A DNA stretch of 64,000 nt, from NCBI RefSeq assembly GCF_900111015.1, contig NZ_FOFS01000004.1, forward strand, positions 1 to 64,000, written 5' to 3'. A program made the translations under genes and the position numbers. The stretch's first letter is position 1, and each line of letters begins with the position of its first letter. The notes below the pieces were generated by a model. That model was not told the DNA's origin. It saw nothing but the letters and a program-made list of their open reading frames with translations, and ran no database searches. This DNA is from Solimonas aquatica (GTDB lineage: Bacteria > Pseudomonadota > Gammaproteobacteria > Nevskiales > Nevskiaceae). Below, in pieces: positions 17,611 through 26,664 of this stretch.

Positions 17611-18266
17611 GGCCCCGCCCCCGCCACCACGCGATTGCTGGGCGCCGCGCCTGCCAGCTCGATCTCCTTGATCCAGACCGTGACCATGGGCTGCGCCTGC
17701 GCGCCGGCGTATTGCTGGTACAGCCGGTACTGCGACAGCGCCTGCTGCGGACGATGCAGCGAAAGCTCGTAGAGAATCGCCAGGTTCAGATAACTGGGGG
17801 CGTAATCGCGGCGCACGCGCTGCGCCTGCTGGTAGGCCTGCTCGGCGCGCGTGTAGTCGCCCGCCTCGCGGTACAGACCGCCCAGATAGTTCAGCGCCAC
17901 CACATTGTCCGGGTTGCGCTGCAGCGCCTGCGCGAAGCTGGCGATGGCGGCGTCGCGGCGCTGCATTTTGCTGTAGAGAATGCCCAGATCGGTGTAGGGC
18001 CCGGAAAACTGCGGGTAGTCGCGACACAGTGCCTGCAGCGCCGCGACCGCCGCTTCCCGCTGGCCGTCCTGCATCAGCTTCAGCGCCGCCTCGAAGCGCG
18101 TCTGCGCGGCAGCCATGGTGCTCCCGGCCGCCGGCGACGCCGGCGTGGCGGCTTGTGGCGCGGCGGCGCGCGGCGGCGCATCGCTGCGCAGCGGCGGCGT
18201 GCTGCAGGCGCTCAGCAACACCGCGCAGAGCAGCGGCAGCAGACGATCATCAACGCAGCGCTTCAT
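17607..18266 (-). CDS. TPR-repeat lipoprotein
   Basis: The 219-residue protein has a lipoprotein signal (LLCAVLLSACS) followed by a Pro/Ala-rich linker and about four tetratricopeptide repeats (for example YTDLGILYSKMQRRDAAIA, NYLGGLYREAGDYTRAEQA). It should be an outer-membrane or periplasmic scaffold, similar in layout to PilF/NlpI-type lipoproteins. Partners are probably the two large TPR proteins encoded upstream. The start overlaps the end of the 946-residue gene by 17 bases. Confidence 0.8.
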   Translation of the reverse strand: MKRCVDDRLLPLLCAVLLSACSTPPLRSDAPPRAAAPQAATPASPAAGSTMAAAQTRFEAALKLMQDGQREAAVAALQALCRDYPQFSGPYTDLGILYSKMQRRDAAIASFAQALQRNPDNVVALNYLGGLYREAGDYTRAEQAYQQAQRVRRDYAPSYLNLAILYELSLHRPQQALSQYRLYQQYAGAQAQPMVTVWIKEIELAGAAPSNRVVAGAGP

Positions 18267-21090
18267 AACGCTCCTCGCGCAGTTCGCGCTTGCCATACAG
18301 CGCCGGCGCCAGCTCGGCGAGCTGCTGCGCGCTGCGATGCACCCAGTCGTTCCATAAACCCTCGCTGATGCGGCGCAGATTGGCCTCATGCGCGGCGATG
18401 GACTTGCGCTCGAACGGATCGGCCTGCTCTTCCAGCAGGATCTGATACTGCTCGGCGGCATCACCGGACAGCTGCGCCGGTTTCTCCGAAGCCAGCAAGG
18501 CGCGGCCGAAGTCGCGGTAGACGGCGCCGACCTCATAGCTCGCGGCGCTGCTGACTTCCGCATCGCCATAAGCGGCGGCGCGCAGCAGGCCCTCGATGGC
18601 CGTCTGCGTGGCCTGCTTGCGCGCCAGCAGGCTGCGCGCCAGCGGCTCGCTCAGCGGCAGGCTGCGTGCCTTCGCCGCGTCCAGACGGGCCAGCTCCAGA
18701 CTCGCCAGCGCCGCCTCGTGCTGCGAGCCGGCGCTGCGCGCCGCCGCGTCCACGGCCACGATCTCCTGCAGCCAGTGCCGGTAGGCGGATTCATCGTGCG
18801 TGAAATCGCGTGCCAGATCGGCCAGGTGCCGCCGCGCATCCAGCCCGCGCTGCGCGTCCTGCGGATAGCCGGCCACATAGTTTTCATAAGCGCGGACTGC
18901 CGCCGGCTTCAGGCCCGCGCGCTCATAAAGCTGGGCAGCCTGCCAGGCCGCCTGTTCGCGCAGCGGCGTCGCGGTCGCGGCCTGCGCGGCGACGCGCGCA
19001 TAAGCCTGCGCGGCGGCGGCCGGCTGCTGATCCTGCTCATAGGCAAAGGCGAGCTTCTGATCCACCTCATCGCTCAAGGCATGCTGCGGATAGCGCTGCC
19101 GGAAGGCTTCCAGCATCAGCAGGGCCGCCGTCCAGTCCTTCAGCGCTATCAGCGCGGCGGCGGCGTCGTAGTCGGCGGTGGCGGCGATGCGGCTGCCGGG
19201 CGCCAGGCGGTTGACGCGGGCAAACGCCGTGGCCGCCGCGCGCAGATCACCCCCGCTGCGCGCCGCCTCGCCCTGCCGGTAGATGGCCGTCGCCAGATGC
19301 TCGATGAACTCGCGGCGCCGCGAAGGCTCCGCCGTGTTCTGCTGCAAGGCCTGCAGATAGGCCTGCTCCGCCGCCGGATAGTTCTGCGCCGCGTACTGCG
19401 CATCGGCCACCACCGCCAGCAGCTCGCTGCGCTGGCCCGGCGTCAGCGCCCGTGTGCCGGACAACACGCGCTGCGCCAGGGCCAGGGCGCTGGCGTCCTC
19501 ATGTAGCTCGTAGAGATCCTGCGCGCTGCGCGTCATCACCGCCGCCCATTGCGGATGCTGCGGGAAGGCGGCATCCAGGCGCTGCGCCGCCGCCAGCGAT
19601 TCGCGCAGCGCGGCGGGTCGCTCGCTGGCCGCGACCTCCTGGGCCAGACGCTGGTAAGCCTGCACCGCAGCCAGCGCCGCCTCCGGCGCGCGGGCATCGG
19701 GCTGGTCATAAGCCGCGTGCAGATACTGCCCGGCCGCCGCGCGCGTCTGACCGCCATCGAGCAGCGCATCGGCGTACAGCAGCCGGATGGCAACGCGTTG
19801 CGCGGGGTCCTCCTGCAGCTGCAGAAGACGCGCATACGCTTCCGCCGCCTGGGCGAAGGCCGTGCGTCGCGCCGTGTCTTCGCCCGGCGGCAGCTGCTGC
19901 GCCTGCGCGTGGTAATAGCGCCCCAGCTCATCCAGATGCTGGCGCAGGGCCTGCATCACCGCCGCAGCGGGCGCCTGCCCCTGCCAGTACGCCGCGCCGG
20001 GAAAATACTGCTGCACATAGCGCGCCTGCGCCGCACGCAGCGGTTCGCCGAAACCACCCTCGCGATAAGCGCCGATCACCCGCTGCTGGAAGGCCGGCGC
20101 CAGCGCATGCAGCGGATGGCGCTCGATGAAAGCCGTGTAGACCAGGGCCGCATCGCTGTAGCGACGCTGCGCCAGCAGACTCGCGCCCAGCGCGTTGTAG
20201 AGCAGCGTGGCATAGCGCGGCTCACCGTGTGCGGCGAAGTAGCGGTTCATCGCCGTGCCGCCGCCAAGCGCGGCAAAGCAGACGCCCGCGAGGCGCAGCG
20301 ATTCGCGCGCAAATTCCTGCTGCTGGGCCGCCAGTGCATCGAGCACCGCCGGCTCCTCGCTGGCGCCCGGCGGCAGGCTGCGGTCGAGAATCGCCAGGAA
20401 CACGCCCAGCGCCGGCTCGTACTCGTTCTGCCGGTACAGACTCCAGGCGTATTTGTATTGCGCGATGCCGAAGTACGGCGCATTGCCGGCGGCCTGCGCG
20501 CCGCGCGCGACGATGGCCGCGTACTGGCTTGCCGCCTCGGCATAGCGCTGCTGCGCGTAGAGCAGCTCGCCGGCGCGCAGCTGGGCATCGGCCAGCAGCG
20601 TCGATTGCGGATGGCGCGCTGCGATCTGCGTGAGCGCCGTCAGTGCCTGCGCGTTGTCACCGGCCAGCTGCCAGGCGCGCGCCAGCTGATACAGGGCCAG
20701 ATCATTGGCCGGATCATCCGGCAGCTCGCGCAGCAACTGCTGGTACAGGGCGATGGCGCGCCGCAGTTGCGGACCATCACCCTGTTCGCCGACGTCCGCC
20801 AGCCACACGCGCAGATAGGCGGCGCGGCGCAGCGCTTCGGCGCGCAGCGCGGGCGGCGCCTCCGGCAGCTCGATCAGGGCATCGTATTCGGCGATGGCGC
20901 GCTGCAGCTCGGCCTGCTGCGGCGCCGAGGGCGTCGCGCGCAGGATGCTGGGCGTCATCACGATCAGATGCCCGTTCCGGCTCAGACCATTGTTCTGCGT
21001 GACGCTGCCGACGGTGGACTGCGGCTCGGCGCCGCGCGCCTGGCCTGCGCTCAGGATCACCGGCAGCAAGACGGGGAGCAGGCGCTTCAT
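18250..21090 (-). CDS. Large periplasmic TPR-repeat protein
   Basis: The 946-residue protein has a signal peptide (MKRLLPVLLPVILSAGQARGAE) and then almost entirely alpha-helical TPR-like repeats, with recognisable units such as LALYQLARAWQLAGDNAQAL and LADAQLRAGELLYAQQRYAEAA. Long TPR proteins of this kind are found with ExbB/MotA-type energisers or in gliding and secretion loci, but no energiser gene is adjacent here, so the role stays open. It overlaps the preceding 567-residue gene by 4 bases and the following lipoprotein, forming one operon. Confidence 0.75.
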   Translation of the reverse strand: MKRLLPVLLPVILSAGQARGAEPQSTVGSVTQNNGLSRNGHLIVMTPSILRATPSAPQQAELQRAIAEYDALIELPEAPPALRAEALRRAAYLRVWLADVGEQGDGPQLRRAIALYQQLLRELPDDPANDLALYQLARAWQLAGDNAQALTALTQIAARHPQSTLLADAQLRAGELLYAQQRYAEAASQYAAIVARGAQAAGNAPYFGIAQYKYAWSLYRQNEYEPALGVFLAILDRSLPPGASEEPAVLDALAAQQQEFARESLRLAGVCFAALGGGTAMNRYFAAHGEPRYATLLYNALGASLLAQRRYSDAALVYTAFIERHPLHALAPAFQQRVIGAYREGGFGEPLRAAQARYVQQYFPGAAYWQGQAPAAAVMQALRQHLDELGRYYHAQAQQLPPGEDTARRTAFAQAAEAYARLLQLQEDPAQRVAIRLLYADALLDGGQTRAAAGQYLHAAYDQPDARAPEAALAAVQAYQRLAQEVAASERPAALRESLAAAQRLDAAFPQHPQWAAVMTRSAQDLYELHEDASALALAQRVLSGTRALTPGQRSELLAVVADAQYAAQNYPAAEQAYLQALQQNTAEPSRRREFIEHLATAIYRQGEAARSGGDLRAAATAFARVNRLAPGSRIAATADYDAAAALIALKDWTAALLMLEAFRQRYPQHALSDEVDQKLAFAYEQDQQPAAAAQAYARVAAQAATATPLREQAAWQAAQLYERAGLKPAAVRAYENYVAGYPQDAQRGLDARRHLADLARDFTHDESAYRHWLQEIVAVDAAARSAGSQHEAALASLELARLDAAKARSLPLSEPLARSLLARKQATQTAIEGLLRAAAYGDAEVSSAASYEVGAVYRDFGRALLASEKPAQLSGDAAEQYQILLEEQADPFERKSIAAHEANLRRISEGLWNDWVHRSAQQLAELAPALYGKRELREERYEALR

Positions 21091-22790
21091 GGCGCGGCTC
21101 CATAGCTGGGTGCACCGGGCAGACGGTCATTGGCGCGGGCCAGCGCGAAGTGCGCTTCGGCCAGGTACACCTGGCTCTGTGCATCCAGGCTGCGCAGCCA
21201 GCGCTGCGCCAGCGGTGCGAAGCGCGCGTCCTCTTCCCGCAGCCGCGCCTGCAGCTGCGTCTGCATGGCATCGACCTCGCCGAGCAGGGTGCTGGCCTGC
21301 GCCTCCGAACTCGCGCGCAGCCGCTCGGCATCCTGCGCCAGCGCCCGGCTGATCGCCGCCGTGTCGCGATGCGCCTGCATCGCCGCCGCCAGCGCCGCAT
21401 CGCGACGCATCAGGCGCAGCGGCACCGCTTCCTGGTCCTCGCGCCGATCCACCAGCAGCCGCGACCAGCCGCCATCGCGATCCCCGTCACGCGCATCCAG
21501 CAGCGCCAGCAGCTCGCCGCTGTCGAGCTGGGCCTGCGCCGCCGCCAGCCGGGCCCGCAGCGCCTGCAGCTGCACGATGGCGCGCTGGTAATACTGCAGC
21601 GCCTGCTCATGCGCGCCGAAATGATCCAGGGCATAGGGCAGCGCGAGCATGCCCTCCTGCACGGCGGGATCGAGGGTGTCACGGCCGATCAGTTCTTCCC
21701 AGGGCACCAGCGCCCGACGGATGTCCTCACCGCGCTCGCCTTCGGCCACCGCCTGCCGGTAGCGAAACGGCGTCAGCCGCCGCGCCTGCGCCACCGCATC
21801 CTCGCCCACCGGCCGCAGCGACACCGTCGCCTCGCGATCCTGCGCCGCACCCGCCGCGCCGCGCGGCAGCAGATAGGCCCAGCCCAGGGCCAGCAGCGCC
21901 GCGTTGTCGCAAGGTCCGGGACTGCGGATGCGCTGCAGCCGCGCGATCGCCTGTTCACCGCGCCGGGCGCGCAGATCGCGGTACGCCAGGCTGAGATTGG
22001 CCTGATCACGCAGCGCCAGGGCCAGCTCGCTGCGCAGCGGCTCCTGGTTCAGCTGTTCAAGCTGGGCTTCGGCGCCGCTTTCATCTGCGGCCAGTGCGCT
22101 CAGCGCGCGCTGGTAGCGCGCGAGCAAGATGCCGTCGTGGTCCGGGGCCGCAGCGGCGTTTGTGGCCGAGGGCACGCTGTTCTGCATCTGCAGCAGGCGG
22201 CGCTCGGCCTCGGCCGCAAACGACTGGCCGCTGGCGTCCAGGAACGCGGCGTAACGCTGGCGGGCCTCGCTGCGGGCATCGGCATCTTCCAGGCTGCGCA
22301 GCCGCAGACGCGTCGCCGCGAAACTGCCTTCCTGCGTCAGCACCAGCTCCAGCACGCCATCCTGCGCCGGCAGGGTCAGCGACTGCTCCAGCACCGTATC
22401 GATGGCCGCTTCGCGATTCTGGCTGCCGGGCTCGCGCGCCACCGCATGAATGCGCAGCTGGTGCCGCCCCGCCGACAGCGCGTCCAGCGGCAGACGCTGA
22501 CGCATGCCTTCGCGCAGCGCTGCCGCCTCGATCTCGCTGAAGCGATAGCGCTGCGCCGGCACCTGATCGACGAAGACTTCAATCAGGCGCAGCTCGGGCT
22601 GCAGCTCCGGTGCCGCTACATAGAGCACCGCGCCGGGCGCATGCATCTGCTGCCAGCGCAGCACCTGCGCGTGCAGGGACGCGGCCGCGTCGGCCAGCGC
22701 TGCATCCGGCTGCGCCGCTGCGCCGGCGCTCTGCACCAGAACCAGCACGCCAAGCAGCAGGCGCCAGCGCGAGACGATGAACAGGCGCAT
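21087..22790 (-). CDS. Exported helical-repeat protein
   Basis: The 567-residue protein begins with a signal sequence (LLLGVLVLVQSAGAAAQP) and is rich in Ala, Leu, Arg and Gln, consistent with helical repeats; a coiled-coil region lies near residues 500-550 (RALAQDAERLRASSEAQAS). No catalytic motif is visible. It starts two bases after the 37-residue membrane peptide gene and overlaps the 946-residue gene. Confidence 0.7.
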   Translation of the reverse strand: MRLFIVSRWRLLLGVLVLVQSAGAAAQPDAALADAAASLHAQVLRWQQMHAPGAVLYVAAPELQPELRLIEVFVDQVPAQRYRFSEIEAAALREGMRQRLPLDALSAGRHQLRIHAVAREPGSQNREAAIDTVLEQSLTLPAQDGVLELVLTQEGSFAATRLRLRSLEDADARSEARQRYAAFLDASGQSFAAEAERRLLQMQNSVPSATNAAAAPDHDGILLARYQRALSALAADESGAEAQLEQLNQEPLRSELALALRDQANLSLAYRDLRARRGEQAIARLQRIRSPGPCDNAALLALGWAYLLPRGAAGAAQDREATVSLRPVGEDAVAQARRLTPFRYRQAVAEGERGEDIRRALVPWEELIGRDTLDPAVQEGMLALPYALDHFGAHEQALQYYQRAIVQLQALRARLAAAQAQLDSGELLALLDARDGDRDGGWSRLLVDRREDQEAVPLRLMRRDAALAAAMQAHRDTAAISRALAQDAERLRASSEAQASTLLGEVDAMQTQLQARLREEDARFAPLAQRWLRSLDAQSQVYLAEAHFALARANDRLPGAPSYGAAP

Positions 22791-22792
22791 GC

Positions 22793-22906
22793 TCAGGAGC
22801 CGTGCCGGTCCAGCACGTAGAACAGCAGCATGGCCAGCGGCACGCCCTGCGCCAGCAGGGCGATCACATTGGTGATGTAGGGGAACAGCAACGAGGCATC
22901 AGACAT
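22793..22906 (-). CDS. 37-residue single-span membrane peptide
   Basis: The translation runs from MSDASLLFPYITNV to FYVLDRHGS with one hydrophobic span (roughly residues 12-31, VIALLAQGVPLAMLLFYVL). Its stop is two bases from the ATG of the next gene, so it would be the first gene of the TPR operon. The small size makes the call tentative, but the position, a clean membrane span and a reading frame ending exactly at the next start support it. Confidence 0.5.
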   Translation of the reverse strand: MSDASLLFPYITNVIALLAQGVPLAMLLFYVLDRHGS

Positions 22907-23031
22907 GGCGACTCCGGGCAACCCGCTACGGGGCGGGCGCGAATGGTCGCGGGCGTCATTGGCCGCTTGAATGATGGAAGTCGTCTGCGACTTCCTGATC
23001 CGAACTTTTGCAATCAGAGCCGGGGCCGGTT

Positions 23032-23089
23032 ACTGCCAGCCCGCTGCTCAGGTCCGCGTGGCGAACCCGAGCAGCGGGCGCATGGCAGT
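23032..23089. repeat. Long imperfect inverted repeat downstream of nasS
   Basis: ACTGCCAGCCCGCTGCTC pairs with GAGCAGCGGGCGCATGGCAGT across a 19-base loop, within the 22907-23135 intergenic stretch. No clear U-tract follows on the minus strand, so it is not a classical nasS terminator. On the plus strand a T-run (23108-23114) lies 19 bases beyond. It may stall transcription or be an RNA target. Confidence 0.5.
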
Positions 23090-23135
23090 CTCAAACCCCA
23101 AGCAGGAATTTTTTTGCAAGCCTTGTGCCACAGCC

Positions 23136-24350
23136 TCAGGCGCGCGCCACCGCACGCGCCGCCTCACCCGGCCAGCCGCGTGCGGCGAGGTAGGCCGCCG
23201 GATCGGCCGGGTCGAGCACCGGGCCGCGGATGAAGCGCGAGCTGACCGTGGTGCCATCGGCGCCGATCACCACGTAGCCGGCCCCTTCCGTCACGCAATC
23301 CACCGCCGGCCCCGGCATGCCCAGCGCGCGTGCGGCATCGCAATAAGCCTGCATGTCGCAGACGGAGGAAGTGAGTGCGGCCAGCGACAAGGGCTGCTGC
23401 CATTGGCGCCAGCGCAGCATCTGCAGCGCGCACCACATCAGCTGCGAGCGGCGCGGAAACGCTTCCAGACCGGACACGAAGCGCGGCGCGCTGCCCACGC
23501 CCTGCCCGCGCAGCACCGCTTCGATCCAGCTCTCCGGCACCGCCACCACCTGCAGCTTGTGCAGCAGCTGCGTGAGCTCGCGCGCGACATTGCGGCCGCT
23601 CAGCTCCTGCAGGGCGGCGAGAATCGCGGCAATCATGGCGCGATGCGTCTGCGGAAACAGCTGCGCCCATTCCCGCGTCACGCCCAGGACTTTCTCCGCG
23701 CCGCCGTCCCAGATGCGGCTGGTCGGCGTCACGGCAAAACCCAGTCCGCCCTTCACCGCCGCCGTGTTCCAGGGTTCACCCACGCAGAAGCCGTCCACCG
23801 CGCCGGATTCCAGCAGGCGCACCATCTGCGGCGGCGGCGCCACGGAATATTCGATGCCGGGATGGTCTTCGTCGATCCCGCCCAGCGCCAGCCAGTCGCG
23901 CAGCAGATAGTGATGCATGGAAAACGGAAACACATAAGCCAGACGCAGACGGCCGCCGCAGCGCACGTAATCGGCCACCGCCGCGGCACTGACCGTGACC
24001 TCCATGTTTTCCTTCAGGCCGATGCGCGCCGCCATGCTGCGCGAGAAGGTGATGGCCGAACCCCCTTGCGACAGACACAGGCCGGTGACCATGGGCACGC
24101 CCACGCCGTCGGCGCCCAGTGTCGCCGCCACCGGCATCGGTGCCAGGCACTGCGCAGCGTCCAGCGCGCCATAAGCCAGGCGATCCCGCAGGCTCGCCCA
24201 GGACACTTCGCGCACCAGTTCCACATCCAGGCCCGCCGCGCGGAAGTAGCCGCGATGCGCGGCCCAGAGCAGCGGCGCCGAATCCAGCAGCGGCATGTAG
24301 CCGATGGTCAGGCTGCTGATCTCCGGCCGGAACGGCAACATCACATTCAT
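23136..24350 (-). CDS. nasS: NasS-like nitrate-binding regulatory protein
   Basis: The 404-residue protein belongs to the NrtA/NasS substrate-binding family (IGYMPLLDSAPLLWAAHRGYF, DAAQCLAPMPVAATLG, GFCVGEPWNTAAV), but it has no signal peptide, as in NasS rather than the transporter subunit. NasS holds NasT inactive and releases it when nitrate or nitrite is bound. The start overlaps the nasT stop, the expected gene pair. No nitrate transporter or reductase gene is in the window. Residues expected to hold nitrate are not individually assigned. Confidence 0.88.
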   Translation of the reverse strand: MNVMLPFRPEISSLTIGYMPLLDSAPLLWAAHRGYFRAAGLDVELVREVSWASLRDRLAYGALDAAQCLAPMPVAATLGADGVGVPMVTGLCLSQGGSAITFSRSMAARIGLKENMEVTVSAAAVADYVRCGGRLRLAYVFPFSMHHYLLRDWLALGGIDEDHPGIEYSVAPPPQMVRLLESGAVDGFCVGEPWNTAAVKGGLGFAVTPTSRIWDGGAEKVLGVTREWAQLFPQTHRAMIAAILAALQELSGRNVARELTQLLHKLQVVAVPESWIEAVLRGQGVGSAPRFVSGLEAFPRRSQLMWCALQMLRWRQWQQPLSLAALTSSVCDMQAYCDAARALGMPGPAVDCVTEGAGYVVIGADGTTVSSRFIRGPVLDPADPAAYLAARGWPGEAARAVARA

Positions 24351-25063
24351 CAGTTCTCCTCCCGCGCGCCGCTGTCGGCGTCGAGCAGTTCGGCGGCGGC
24401 CAGCACCGTGCGCGCGGCCTCGCCGATGGTCACGCGCCGCGTCATCGCGCTCTTGCGCAGCAGCGCGTAGGCCTGCGCCTCGTCGAGCCTGCGCAGCTTG
24501 GCCAGCAGCGACTTGGCGCGCTCCACGTCACGACGGTCGGCCAGACGCGTGCGCATCTCGTCGAGTTCATTGCGCAGTTTCTGATGCTCGCGAAAACGCG
24601 CGATGGCGACATCGAGGATGGGCTTCAGGCGATGCGCGGCCATGCCGTCGACGATGTAGGCCGAGACACCCGCGCGCACCGCCTGCGAGATGGTGTCGGG
24701 ATCGGCATCGCGGGCGAAGAACACGATGGGCCGCGGCACCTGCAGCGTCACCGCGGCGCAGTTGTCGAGCACGTCGCGCGCGGGATTGTCCATGTCCACC
24801 AGAATCACGTCCGGCCGCACGCGCCGCACGGCGGTGAGCAGGTCTTCGCTGGCCGACAGCCGCGCCACCACATCGTGACCCAGTGCCAGCAAGGCCTGCG
24901 TCACGAAGGCCGAACGCGCCGTATCGTCATCCACCAGCACCACACGCAAACGATCCGCGCGCGCCAGTGCCGGTTTTCGTGGACCGCTCTGCAAATCCGA
25001 TTTGCCGCTGTAATCAGTCGCCACTCGAAGCCCCCCGCTGCCTGCAATCCTTGCGACAGCCAT
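24350..25063 (-). CDS. nasT: NasT-like response regulator with ANTAR RNA-binding domain
   Basis: The 237-residue protein has a receiver domain (RLRVVLVDDDTARSAFV, phosphoacceptor-like Asp in VILVDMDNPA) and a C-terminal ANTAR helix bundle (ERAKSLLAKLRRLDEAQAYALLRKSAM). NasT binds paired hairpins in leader RNA to prevent termination of nitrate-assimilation transcripts. An N-terminal extension of about 37 residues precedes the receiver, so a start further in is possible. It lies 139 bases downstream of hoxC on the same strand, which makes read-through from the hydrogen-sensor operon possible but unproven. Confidence 0.88.
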   Translation of the reverse strand: MAVARIAGSGGLRVATDYSGKSDLQSGPRKPALARADRLRVVLVDDDTARSAFVTQALLALGHDVVARLSASEDLLTAVRRVRPDVILVDMDNPARDVLDNCAAVTLQVPRPIVFFARDADPDTISQAVRAGVSAYIVDGMAAHRLKPILDVAIARFREHQKLRNELDEMRTRLADRRDVERAKSLLAKLRRLDEAQAYALLRKSAMTRRVTIGEAARTVLAAAELLDADSGAREEN

Positions 25064-25202
25064 TCAGTGCTCCGTTTGACCGGGCACTGCTGCTATTTAA
25101 GAGTCAGCGGGAAAGCGAAAGCCGTGCCAGCACCGGTTACAAGCATTAACTCACTGATTGCGGTGAGAATGCGAACGTATTGCAAAAAGCCCTGGCACTG
25201 CT

Positions 25203-26654
25203 TCAGTGCACGGTGCAGACCATGCAGGGATCAAAAGAGCGCACGATGTGCTGCACCAGCACCGGATCTTCTTCGCCGGCGGCCATCGGCACACCCACCA
25301 GCGCCTGTTCCAGGGCACCGGGAACGCCCTGCGCATCGCGTGGGGAGAAATTCCAGGTGGTGGGCGCGATGATCTGGTAATTCGCGATGCGGCCTTTGTG
25401 CACGCGCAGCCAGTGGCCGAGGCTGCCGCGTGCGGCTTCCACCAGGCCCACGCCCTGCGCCTCGATCGGCATCTTGGCGAAGGCGCAGTAAGGCTTGTCG
25501 GACTGCAGCGCGCGCAGCCAGTCCTCCATGGCCAGCAGCACGCGCGCGATTTCCAGCAGACGGGCAATCACCCGCGTGGCGACACTGCCGCCGCCGCGCG
25601 CCACCAGATCGCGGATCAGGCTCTGGCCATCCACCAGCTGCCGCGCCAGCGCGCCCACCTCCATCACCTCGCCATTGAGCCGGGGCGCCTTGCACCAGGA
25701 ATAGGCGCCGGGACGGTTCTCATCCGGATGCGTGCGACCTTGCGCGGGCGGCAGGCTGAGCTTGTCGCCCTGCATCCAGCTGTGCGAGATGTCCTCGGCA
25801 ATCGCCGCCAGATCCAGGCTGCGCGCCGCGCCCCGGTCCCAGACCCCGCGCGCAAACAGGCGCTCCTGCTGCAGCGGATAGGCGCCGTAGCTCAGATAGC
25901 GTTCACTGCCGCGGCCCACCGCGTACAGATCCAGCTGCTCGGCCAGATGCAGGAAGGTGCGCAGATCGCTCTGGTGCCAGGCCGCCTGTGCGCGCCAGGC
26001 CTCCAGCTCCTCGCGACTGCTCAGCGCCGCGATGCGTTCCAGGCTGTCGCCGTAGAGTCTTTGTTCGAGAAAGCGCCGGAACTGCGCCAGCAGCGCCAGC
26101 AGGCGCAGACGCTCGCCAGGCTCCACCGCACGCGAGCTGCCGCCCGGCTGCAGCGTGAGGGTATGCGGCCACTTGCCGGCCAGCGTGCCCATCAGATGCA
26201 GGAATTCGGCGCGCGCGCGCAGCACCTCGGCGGCGGCGCTGCCGCTCAGGGCGCGAAAACGCGCGGCCACGTGTTCATGCCAGGGCCGCGCGGCATAAGC
26301 CTCGCGCGCGAAGTCGGGCATGAAGAACAGATAGAAGTGCGAGAGATGGTCGGCAAGATTCTCGCTGGCCAGAATCAGGTTGGTGACCAGCTCGCCGTTG
26401 CGCGGCATCTGCAGCTGCATGGCGTCGGCCAGCGCGGCAGCGGCGGCCATCGACTGCGCCACCGAGCAGATTCCGCAGATGCGCGGCGTGATCACCAGCG
26501 CATCGCTGGGCGCCTTGCCTTCGAGTATCTGCTCGAAGCCGCGAAACAGCGGCGAATTGACCTGCGCCGCCACGATGCGCTCTTCGCGCACCGCCAGATG
26601 CACCTCCAGATCGCCTTCCACGCGATTGAAGGGCCCCAGTGTGATCTGTCTCAT
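25203..26654 (-). CDS. hoxC: Regulatory (H2-sensing) NiFe hydrogenase large subunit
   Basis: This is the HoxC/HupV large subunit of the cytosolic H2 sensor (group 2b). The 483 residues contain L1 RICGICSVAQS (Cys60, Cys63, with Gln where most uptake enzymes have His) and end exactly at the L2 motif DPCMVCTVH (Cys477, Cys480). The protein thus has no cleavable C-terminal peptide and needs no maturation endopeptidase, as known for regulatory hydrogenases. GSLGHW and NYQIIAPTTWNFSPRD are further family features. It is separated from hoxB by a 291-base repeat element, unusual for partner subunits. The natural partners are HoxB and the kinase encoded at 36712. Confidence 0.95.
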   Translation of the reverse strand: MRQITLGPFNRVEGDLEVHLAVREERIVAAQVNSPLFRGFEQILEGKAPSDALVITPRICGICSVAQSMAAAAALADAMQLQMPRNGELVTNLILASENLADHLSHFYLFFMPDFAREAYAARPWHEHVAARFRALSGSAAAEVLRARAEFLHLMGTLAGKWPHTLTLQPGGSSRAVEPGERLRLLALLAQFRRFLEQRLYGDSLERIAALSSREELEAWRAQAAWHQSDLRTFLHLAEQLDLYAVGRGSERYLSYGAYPLQQERLFARGVWDRGAARSLDLAAIAEDISHSWMQGDKLSLPPAQGRTHPDENRPGAYSWCKAPRLNGEVMEVGALARQLVDGQSLIRDLVARGGGSVATRVIARLLEIARVLLAMEDWLRALQSDKPYCAFAKMPIEAQGVGLVEAARGSLGHWLRVHKGRIANYQIIAPTTWNFSPRDAQGVPGALEQALVGVPMAAGEEDPVLVQHIVRSFDPCMVCTVH

Positions 26655-26664
26655 TTAGCTCTTA

